From positions 1-46,781 of IMG/VR virus record IMGVR_UViG_3300047446_000161: DNA of 46,781 nucleotides. One strand, given 5' to 3'. The DNA comes from a virus. Positions 41,416 through 46,781 of the stretch are shown here, piece after piece (position 1 is the stretch's first letter; every line of letters starts with the position of its first letter). Below the pieces are notes generated by a model. That model worked only from the letters and a program-made list of their open reading frames with translations. It was not told the origin of the DNA and ran no database searches. The translations under genes and the position numbers were made by a program.

Positions 41416-41822
41416 GAGGGTCGTTATCCTTTTTCGATCCGCTATGTATGTACTTGGCTCGTGAGCCATGTTGTTCATATGACATTGAATTATCTTCAAT
41501 GATCCGTTGAAGCCATTGTGGGCTGGGCTTTTATGATCCTAGCCGGTCTTTTGAGTATCACCGCTAGTGATGTCATATTGCCCTGCATTTCATCGTTCGT
41601 CTCGAAATTCCGCTATTCATGCCTGTTTTTCTTGAAAAGAATTTTGAAAACCTTATGACTAGCCCTGCACGCCACTTGACTGACTGCATTGATATTTGAC
41701 CTTCGTCTCTTTACAGGCTCCGTCTTTAGCAGATAGCGGAACGGAAAAAGGTCTAGCCTCTCGTCTGCTTTTTCATCTGCGCCCTCAATGCTAAAGTCCC
41801 GCCAAACCAACGAGGGAACGAC
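41416..41822. other. Intergenic region between divergent cargo genes
   Basis: 407 bases, AT-rich near the nuclease start. It must hold the promoters of the OLD gene (minus) and of the lipoprotein (plus). I could not place boxes with confidence, and no gene was seen. Confidence 0.4.
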
Positions 41823-42173
41823 ATGCGGATTTTGATAGCGGTAGTATCGGTGGTGATGCTGGCAGGATGCATGGCTCCAACCATGAACGAGGCGCGCCAG
41901 GCGGGGCCATACAAAGTGCTCGCCTCGAAAAAATCCGACGCCGCACTGGCTAAATGCGTTCATTACGAATGGCAGAACCAGCCGATCTTCGGCGGAGCGC
42001 CAGGTGCAACGCTTCAGCCTGGGCGCGATACGGGTTACACCGTATTCACCGAGGGCTCGGAGTATTTCGTTGATATTCAGCCGCAAGGCTCGGGCTCTGT
42101 AGCGAAGTATTACGTGGTGCTCGGTAACTGGATCGCCAACAAGAGACTATCGGCCCTTCAAGGCTGCCTGTAG
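41823..42173 (+). CDS. Lipoprotein upstream of gpI, copy 2
   Basis: 116 residues. Signal MRILIAVVSVVMLAGC (Cys16), GAGGGA before the ATG. Mature domain unrelated to that of the lipoprotein at 25501, with two further Cys (about 45 and 115) that may form a disulfide. Followed by a terminator and the gpI remnant, as in prophage 1. Confidence 0.7.
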   Translation: MRILIAVVSVVMLAGCMAPTMNEARQAGPYKVLASKKSDAALAKCVHYEWQNQPIFGGAPGATLQPGRDTGYTVFTEGSEYFVDIQPQGSGSVAKYYVVLGNWIANKRLSALQGCL

Positions 42174-42193
42174 TTGCAAATCAAATCACCACA

Positions 42194-42217
42194 AGGCTCG
42201 CTTCGGCGGGCCTTTTT
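42194..42217 (+). terminator. Terminator upstream of gpI remnant
   Basis: AGGCTCGC-TTCG-GCGGGCCT and five T, followed by TGTCTGGAGAAAAGCGC and the ATG, the same cassette form as upstream of the intact gpI. Confidence 0.8.
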
Positions 42218-42236
42218 ATTGTCTGGAGAAAAGCGC

Positions 42237-42332
42237 ATGGCGGCACTGGCCATCAATTACCAACCCATGACCACGATTCTGCTTTATGGACAGCTTCGCC
42301 AGTTTGGGCGGTCCTTTAGGATGGCGGGGTAA
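42237..42332 (+). pseudogene. Tail protein I, N-terminal remnant
   Basis: 31 codons: MAALAINYQPMTTILLYGQL and on to GRSFRMAG, then stop. The first 29 match gpI at 25978. Homology to the phage ends at about 42325, so this is the right edge of recognisable phage sequence. Confidence 0.85.
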
Positions 42333-42754
42333 AGCCACCATTGAAGTTGGCACGGGTGTTGTTGCAGAGGTGAATGACTGCATCGATTGCGCCGCGCAGG
42401 CAGGGTTCGGTCCAACCGGCATCGACGGAGAATGATTCTGGCTGGTGTAAACAACAGGCACTCATGGCCAGCCCGCCAAAGTCTCCGGGGGCATCGGCAT
42501 GCCATGCCTGATTTGCCAAACTCACCAGGTCTTGAAAGGACAACCTCTGATAACACGCGACGATGCCTGAGGATCGCTTTGCGTCACGAACGCAGAGCAG
42601 TAGTCGTATACGGTAGTTCCGCACGTACGAATCTTTGCGGGGGAGGGGGTGGCAGGTAACTGCCATCCCTACCGTGACCGTCATGGTCGACGGATCTTAA
42701 TTGCCAGTGCACAGCCCTCCTCATCACTTAATCTAGTGACATGAAGAGAGCATC
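42333..42754. other. Border region without a convincing gene
   Basis: 422 bases after the phage homology ends. A minus-strand open frame (42316-42684) ends exactly at the junction; it has Cys/His residues and a RGAIDAVIHLCN segment and could be a truncated small gene, but codon use and start are not convincing. No tRNA 3' repeat was found here. Confidence 0.4.
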
Positions 42755-42931
42755 TTATTTTTTGACAGGGCAGTTTCTTGCGTCGTGGTTTCTGCCGTTA
42801 CAGATGCTGCAACGACGGGCCTCAGGACAAGTTTGCGCGTTGTGCCCAGATTTGTTGCAAACAGAGCAGCGATTAACATTGGGGCAATTTCTTAAAGTGT
42901 GGTTCCCAGCACCACAAGCACTACAGGACAT
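42755..42931 (-). CDS. Three-zinc-knuckle (CCHC) protein
   Basis: 58 residues built almost wholly from three CCHC knuckles of the form C-X2-C-X4-H-X4-C: Cys3/Cys6/His11/Cys16, Cys22/Cys25/His30/Cys35 and Cys41/Cys44/His49/Cys54, with an exact 19-residue period. This spacing is that of retroviral nucleocapsid and CNBP-type zinc knuckles, which bind single-stranded nucleic acid. GAGGA lies six bases before the ATG. The linkers are basic/polar and a Lys-Lys tail ends it. The gene is 40 bases after another small minus-strand gene, probably in one operon. Nucleic-acid binding is inferred from the motif; the biological role is unknown. Confidence 0.8.
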   Translation of the reverse strand: MSCSACGAGNHTLRNCPNVNRCSVCNKSGHNAQTCPEARRCSICNGRNHDARNCPVKK

Positions 42932-42971
42932 ACACGTTCCTCGTTAAAAATGTATAGAGTTCGAGTGAAAA

Positions 42972-43223
42972 CTAGCTCTTTGCCAAGAGTTTTTGAATCG
43001 ACTCTGGGTCGTAGCCCCTATTTTTAAGTTCACTATGCGCCGCGCCAGCTTTCAGAGGTGAAGAGCTACGCTCTTTTTTCACGATTGCCAGGAGCTCATT
43101 ATCAGAAAGGGTAGGCATCATCTCTTTGTATTCCCGAGAGCGATCCCCTGCGGCCTTAGCCTCTTGCACAGCGTAGGCTCCTGCCTTTTTTGCGAGTTCC
43201 CCAGCCTTATCCCAGAAGCCCAT
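42972..43223 (-). CDS. Small helical protein upstream of zinc-knuckle gene
   Basis: 83 residues beginning MGFWDKAGELAKKAG, an amphipathic N-terminal helix that may lie on a membrane. It is followed by a charged helix, LSDNELLAIVKKE, and a C-terminal SPLKAGAAHSELKNRGYDPESIQ helix pair like short helical-hairpin domains. GGAG is five bases before the ATG; two in-frame Met codons upstream are less likely. It resembles small conserved hypothetical proteins of other Proteobacteria. First gene of the probable two-gene operon. Confidence 0.65.
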   Translation of the reverse strand: MGFWDKAGELAKKAGAYAVQEAKAAGDRSREYKEMMPTLSDNELLAIVKKERSSSPLKAGAAHSELKNRGYDPESIQKLLAKS

Positions 43224-43643
43224 ATTCATCTCCATGTTGAACGAAAAAATCTGGATTCACCTTCCCAGTGGCTCAATGCTACTAGAGTGATGGCGCTTTG
43301 GCCACGCAACGCATCTTGCCGATTACACCAAACCGTCAGTGCGTGAAACATAACCGTCCGCAACACCACTAGCCGATCAGCCCTTCGGTGATACGCTCCA
43401 GCGCGTGGGTCAAATAGGCTGCGGGTTCAGGTCGTTGCAGTTGGCTGAGCCCACCAGGCTGTGCGCATGTCGGTGACGCCGGCGGCGATCCAGATGCGGG
43501 TTTACGACATTATTTTTTCGTACGGAGCCTAATTCGATCTGCTCAATCGCCGCATTGCCGAGGTTTCCTTATCAGTCACTGGCGAATGCACATGTTTTGA
43601 CGGAAAATTCGGTGCTTTAGAGATAAGCCGCCAAGGAATGGAC
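43224..43643. other. Region with IS66 remnant, no intact gene
   Basis: 420 bases before the GrpB-family gene. Apart from the transposase tail at about 43372-43500 I see only AT-rich sequence near 43500-43630 that could hold the promoter of the next gene. Confidence 0.5.
43372..43500 (-). pseudogene. IS66-type transposase C-terminal remnant
   Basis: Read on the minus strand with two frameshifts it gives AAGVTDMRTA, SLVGSANCNDLNPQ and AYLTHALERITEGLIG, the ending of IS66 TnpC proteins (SL.GSA..N.LNPQAYL.HVLERI). No inverted repeats or other IS parts were seen, so it is an old fragment. Confidence 0.6.
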
Positions 43644-44159
43644 ATGGCACTGACCAGTAAGATCGCGCCCTACAACACGACTTGGCCCGCCCGATTTCTG
43701 GCGGACAAGCCACTTATCGCTTCGGCCTTTGGCGATGAACTGATTACCCTCCACCACGTTGGAAGCACCTCTGTTTCAGGGCTTGCAGCAAAGCCTGAGA
43801 TTGATGTGCTCATCGTGGTTCACGATCATCGCAATGCCTCGTCGCGGGACGAAGTGTTGAGGGGGTTGGGGTATGTACGAGGCAGTGATCTATCGGAAGG
43901 GCATCATTTCTATCGGCGTAATGTGGATGGGATTCGCACGCACAAGCTCCACGTTTGTAACCGTGGGCACCTTACGATCACCCAGATGCTGGGGTTCAGG
44001 GATTTGCTTAGGCGAAATGCCTCGGTCCGCCAGCAGTATGAAGCGCTGAAGCTTCAATTGGAGTCGAGCAATACGGGAGGGATGGCTGAGTATCTGGAGA
44101 AAAAGTCTCCGTTTATTATCGCGGCGTTACTTCATGCCGGTATATTCACTTCTGAATGA
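43644..44159 (+). CDS. GrpB/UPF0157 family protein
   Basis: 171 residues with a nucleotidyltransferase-like fold: HHVGSTSVSGLAAKPEIDVLIVV holds the Gly-Ser motif and the Asp (KPEIDVLI), and EGHHFYRR…HKLHV is typical of the family. AAGGA precedes 43644 by six bases; the ATG at 43638 touches it. First recognisable chromosomal gene after the prophages. Substrate unknown. Confidence 0.85.
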   Translation: MALTSKIAPYNTTWPARFLADKPLIASAFGDELITLHHVGSTSVSGLAAKPEIDVLIVVHDHRNASSRDEVLRGLGYVRGSDLSEGHHFYRRNVDGIRTHKLHVCNRGHLTITQMLGFRDLLRRNASVRQQYEALKLQLESSNTGGMAEYLEKKSPFIIAALLHAGIFTSE

Positions 44160-44260
44160 CCGATGGGTCGCTAAGCACCCCCGGTATCAAGCATCCAATA
44201 GGTGATATCGGTGGAAAGAATGAGGTTGTTGACCGCTTTTGCATCAAATAGGACCCCCAC

Positions 44261-44287
44261 AAAAAACCTGCCAAGCGCAGGTTTTTT
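44261..44287. terminator. Bidirectional terminator
   Basis: AAAAAACCTGC-CAAGC-GCAGGTTTTTT, T-runs on both strands, between convergent genes. Confidence 0.85.
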
Positions 44288-44318
44288 GTTGTCTGGGTTT
44301 ACCCGCACTCATGCGGTA

Positions 44319-44600
44319 TTACACAAACGGCTGCCCACTAAACCCCCGTGGCAAGCGCTGCAACCCTGGCAAGTCGGTCAGGCGTTGCGTCCACGCACCG
44401 CGCCAGTCGCCGGCGGTGTGGGTCTTGGCCTTGCGCGCAGCGCGGCGGGCGGCGTTGCGTTGGGTGCGGCGCGCTTCTTTGTAGGCATCGGTGTTGCGGC
44501 AGGTACGGCATTTGACTCGGTTCAGCTCGGCGCTGGAAGGGAGGTTGGTGCCGTGGTGGCCGCAGGCCAAGTGGCCGGCGACCTTGAAGTGAATGACCAT
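44319..44600 (-). CDS. Small Cys/His-rich basic protein
   Basis: 93 residues. Cys13 and His15-His16, then Cys31-X2-Cys34, form a possible zinc site; an Arg/Ala-rich helix follows. GGAG upstream of the ATG. Resembles conserved hypothetical proteins of Pseudomonas; function unknown. Confidence 0.65.
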   Translation of the reverse strand: MVIHFKVAGHLACGHHGTNLPSSAELNRVKCRTCRNTDAYKEARRTQRNAARRAARKAKTHTAGDWRGAWTQRLTDLPGLQRLPRGFSGQPFV

Positions 44601-44750
44601 GTAAGCGTCTCCTTCTTATGGGGTACGCGCTTCGGCATTGCTCGCTGCGCGCGGGGAGGGCAGGACAGTTTGCCCGACGCCTCAAGGTTGTGACCCCGTG
44701 TGCGCAATCGCGTTCGCTTTTGTTTGTCCGGCCGCCAAGCCCGCGGGGGT

Positions 44751-45296
44751 TCAGTCGATAAGCGCCAGCAAGTCAGTGTCGCCGACGTCCACGCCGGCCT
44801 GGGTGAGCAGGGTGGTCGTTTGGCCGCGATGGTGGGTCTGGTGGTTGAAGAAGTGCAGCAGCAGGCTGGAAAAGTCCTTGTCGGCCGCAATGCCGCGCAT
44901 GTTGTGGTAGTGCAGACGGTGATCGAGATCGGCTTCGCGCACCGTCAGCGCCCAGTCGATGATGAGCTGGTCCAGCCAGGCACGGCGCGTGGCGAGTTGC
45001 TGGAAATCCGCGAAGGCCAGCTGTTTTAGGTCGCTGGGTGTGTCGAGGGCGCTCAAGGGCTCCAGCGCCGGATAGCCGGCAGGATGCCGGGCAAAGCGCT
45101 GGAGCCAGACGGTATCGCCCAATGCCAGGTGGTTCAGCGTGCCAAGGATCGAGCCGAAAAAGGCATGCCGGTCTTCGCGCAATTGCGCGTCCGATAGCCG
45201 ACCGGCCGCGTCGTAGAGCTTGCGGTTCATCCATTGGTTGTAGCGGGCCATCAGCGCGATGTGTTCGATCCGGTTCACGGGGCTGCTCGTTTGCAA
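44751..45296 (-). CDS. DinB-family protein
   Basis: Up to 181 residues; four-helix DinB/YfiT-like metal-dependent fold with the His ligands in LNHLALGD (near 55) and FFNHQTHHRGQ (near 150). The start is unsure: TTG at 45296 or GTG at 45278 (MNRIEHIALMARYNQW). The family comprises small-molecule thiol-dependent enzymes; this one is unassigned. Confidence 0.82.
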   Translation of the reverse strand: MQTSSPVNRIEHIALMARYNQWMNRKLYDAAGRLSDAQLREDRHAFFGSILGTLNHLALGDTVWLQRFARHPAGYPALEPLSALDTPSDLKQLAFADFQQLATRRAWLDQLIIDWALTVREADLDHRLHYHNMRGIAADKDFSSLLLHFFNHQTHHRGQTTTLLTQAGVDVGDTDLLALID

Positions 45297-45352
45297 AAGG
45301 CGGTGGCGCCATCATAGGTCGTGCCCGCCCGACAGTCATGCCGGCGAGTCAT

Positions 45353-46141
45353 CTAGAAACGCAGCGTCGCACCGGTGCTCAGCCATTGATCCCGCTCGCC
45401 GACCAGGCTGCGCCCGACCAGCAGGTCGACGTCGATGCGCTCGCCGACATGCAGGCGTGGCCCGGCCTGCCAGGCTTGATCGCCGCCCTGCTGACCGTAG
45501 CGTTCGGCGATTAACGTCCAGCGATCTGCGACCTGATACTCAGCACCTGCGCCCCACGTCAGGCGCTGATTGCGCTCGCCGTCATCGTAGGCATGGCTCC
45601 AACCGGCATTGAGGTTCAGGCGCAGCGGCTGGAACGGCTGCCACGTGAGCGGCACATTCAACTCCGCCCCCTCCAACGCGTGCCGACGGTCGAGCGCCAC
45701 GTGCAACCCGGCAGATATCGCGAGCTCCAGGCCGAGGTCCTCGCGCGCCACGACCTGCGTCTTGAGCTGCGGACTGAACTGGGTCTCGCCACCGCCCCGC
45801 GACAGCGGCGCGCCCCACTGCACCGTCGGCAGGGCGCTGAAGGTGCAGGCGGGCGACAGCGTGCCGCTGGCCTGGCGGCTGGCGCTGTACCAGGCGTCGA
45901 CATTGCAACTGCCCGGCGCGTTGATCGCGCCATCATCGACCACGTACGCACCGCCCGCCGCATGGGCCTTGGACAGCAGTGCAATGCACAGCACCAGGCC
46001 CAGGGCCACGCCGATAAATATCAAGTTGCGCCGCAGCGCGCGGCGTTTGGCCGGCGGCAACAGCAGCAGGCTGTGGCGTGCACTGCGGGCGTGCCGCGCA
46101 CGGAATTTGGCAAACCCATCCGGGGTATGTTTTTTGTGCAT
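45353..46141 (-). CDS. Predicted outer-membrane beta-barrel protein
   Basis: 262 residues. A basic N-terminus is followed by one hydrophobic segment (about 40-61) ending in Ala-His-Ala-Ala, a signal peptide or anchor of unusual length. Beyond it are alternating strands (LNLNAGWSHAYDDGERNQRLTWGAGAEYQV…) and a C-terminal Leu-Arg-Phe typical of outer-membrane barrels. Two Cys near 80 and 98. Function unknown. Confidence 0.65.
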   Translation of the reverse strand: MHKKHTPDGFAKFRARHARSARHSLLLLPPAKRRALRRNLIFIGVALGLVLCIALLSKAHAAGGAYVVDDGAINAPGSCNVDAWYSASRQASGTLSPACTFSALPTVQWGAPLSRGGGETQFSPQLKTQVVAREDLGLELAISAGLHVALDRRHALEGAELNVPLTWQPFQPLRLNLNAGWSHAYDDGERNQRLTWGAGAEYQVADRWTLIAERYGQQGGDQAWQAGPRLHVGERIDVDLLVGRSLVGERDQWLSTGATLRF

Positions 46142-46159
46142 GATGCACCTCGCGTGAAT

Positions 46160-46507
46160 TCAGCTTTCTACGGTCAGCACCGAAATGCCGCTGGCTTTGG
46201 CCTGGCTGACCAACTCCGACGTGTCGTCACCGCCCGGCAGGGCAATGACCACGTCGGGACGACTGTCGAGCAACATGAAATGGTTGCGCTGGCGTTCTGC
46301 CTGCTTGCCGTGGCGTTGCCAGTTGGGCGGATAACGCACGACGTCGATGCCCAGCTCCCTGGCCCATTCCTCGACGTCACTGCCGAGGAACTGGTTGCCA
46401 CCGTGGATCAACACCTGCACCGGGCGCAGGCGGTGGTAAGCGTCCAGCACTTGGCGGGACTTTTGGGTGTCGGCGTAATGCCGACCGGCACAGATCAAGA
46501 TGCGCAT
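46160..46507 (-). CDS. DUF2493 (SLOG/YAcAr-type) protein
   Basis: 115 residues. A Rossmann-like start MRILICAGRHYAD, then VLIHGGNQFLGSDVEEWARE and DVVIALPGGDDTSELV, are the nucleotide-sugar or phosphate binding pattern of DUF2493/SLOG proteins. Start at 46507 has AAGGA upstream; the GTG one codon earlier is also possible. Members are linked to nucleotide-derived ligand sensing; this one's ligand is unknown. Confidence 0.8.
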   Translation of the reverse strand: MRILICAGRHYADTQKSRQVLDAYHRLRPVQVLIHGGNQFLGSDVEEWARELGIDVVRYPPNWQRHGKQAERQRNHFMLLDSRPDVVIALPGGDDTSELVSQAKASGISVLTVES

Positions 46508-46560
46508 CACTCATGTCCTTACATGGCACGTAGGCGCCGGCAAGCCGGCGCCTACAAGGC

Positions 46561-46781
46561 TCAGTACCACTGCTTAAAGCGGCGGATGTAGATCGTTTTC
46601 ATCAGTTGCGCCACGCAGCAGTAGCTGAGCAGGGTGCCCACCAGCCATGGGAAATACGCCAGCGGCAGCGGTTGCAAGCCCACCAGCGTGCCCAGCGGCG
46701 AGAACGGCACGTAGATGCCCAGCGCGATCACCACGCAGGTCATCATCAACACCGGCCACGCGGCGGTGCTCTGGAAGAACG
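46561..46781 (-). CDS. mgtA: Magnesium-translocating P-type ATPase, C-terminal end (5' outside window)
   Basis: 73 residues of the C-terminus, open to the window edge. The sequence FFQSTAAWPVLMMTCVV and PLPLAYFPWLVGTLLSYC…QLMKTIYIRRF matches the last TM pair of MgtA/MgtB (SRASWPLL…PLSYFPWLVAIL…QLVKGFYSRR). MgtA imports Mg2+ at the inner membrane. Only the end is visible, so integrity cannot be judged. Confidence 0.85.
   Translation of the reverse strand, partial: FFQSTAAWPVLMMTCVVIALGIYVPFSPLGTLVGLQPLPLAYFPWLVGTLLSYCCVAQLMKTIYIRRFKQWY

Noticed and set aside
41613-42086. 157-residue minus-strand open frame over the second lipoprotein
   Set aside because: Overlaps a lipoprotein gene with clear signal peptide and ribosome site; itself has no features.
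42316-42684. 122-residue minus-strand open frame after the gpI remnant
   Set aside because: It ends in the deletion junction, has no convincing start and no recognised motif; recorded only as part of the border region.
42741-42947. 68-residue plus-strand open frame
   Set aside because: It is the complement of the zinc-knuckle gene, whose 12 ordered metal ligands and ribosome site make the minus strand the coding one.
45593-46591. 332-residue plus-strand open frame
   Set aside because: Shadow of the outer-membrane and DUF2493 genes on the minus strand, Arg/Gln/Ala-rich without motif.
1-46781. CRISPR arrays
   Set aside because: No regularly spaced repeats of suitable length were seen; the short repeats at 41-87 have no spacers.

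Overview
The window is chromosomal DNA of a Pseudomonas, most likely of the P. fluorescens group. The base composition is GC-rich. The right flank carries an mgtA-type magnesium ATPase, a GrpB-family gene and a DinB-family gene, and the phage proteins resemble those of Pseudomonas temperate siphoviruses. Almost everything up to about 43.2 kb is prophage. No database search was possible; family names come from motifs, gene order and recognition of the proteins.

Prophage 1 fills 1-36121 and its left end lies outside the window. Order: a lambda-type replication and recombination block (1-2965: O-like protein carrying iteron-like repeats, a helicase-loader-like protein, NinB-like, NinG, putative late antiterminator); a host-type cyclic-di-GMP phosphodiesterase on the opposite strand (3068-4843); a candidate late promoter followed by serial terminators and a structured leader (5071-5700); small membrane proteins and an HslV-like peptidase (5795-7289); packaging and head genes (7299-17265: terminase, DUF4055-type portal, gpF-like head protein, scaffold candidate, P22-type coat, connectors); a lambda-type tail (17337-32797: tube, G/GT frameshift pair, tape measure, M, L, K, I, J, fibre and chaperone); an accessory gene island between K and I (23931-25923); endolysin and spanins (32857-33910); then a LexA-box gene, an SRAP/YedK-type peptidase and a small repressor-like HTH gene. 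It ends at a 3' fragment of a leucine tRNA, taken as the attachment site.

From 36204 to about 42332 lies a second, decayed relative of the same phage, apparently integrated in tandem at the same site. It keeps the C-terminal two thirds of an integrase, the 3' end of a lysis-region gene, several intact small genes, an in-frame terminase/gpK deletion fusion and the first 31 codons of gpI. Its K-I island carries an OLD-family nuclease instead of the genes found in prophage 1. Comparing the two copies shows that the K-I interval and the slot just upstream of terminase are cargo loci with conserved borders.

The right flank (42.3-46.8 kb) starts with a border zone holding an unusual pair of small minus-strand genes, one of which encodes three retroviral-type CCHC zinc knuckles, plus a decayed IS66-type transposase tail. 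Ordinary chromosomal genes follow: GrpB family, a small Zn-binding protein, DinB family, a predicted outer-membrane barrel, a DUF2493 protein and the end of mgtA.

The observations most worth following up are the cargo locus with its 80-bp conserved structured leader, the zinc-knuckle gene, the LexA-controlled small gene, the HslV-like peptidase and the phosphodiesterase cargo.
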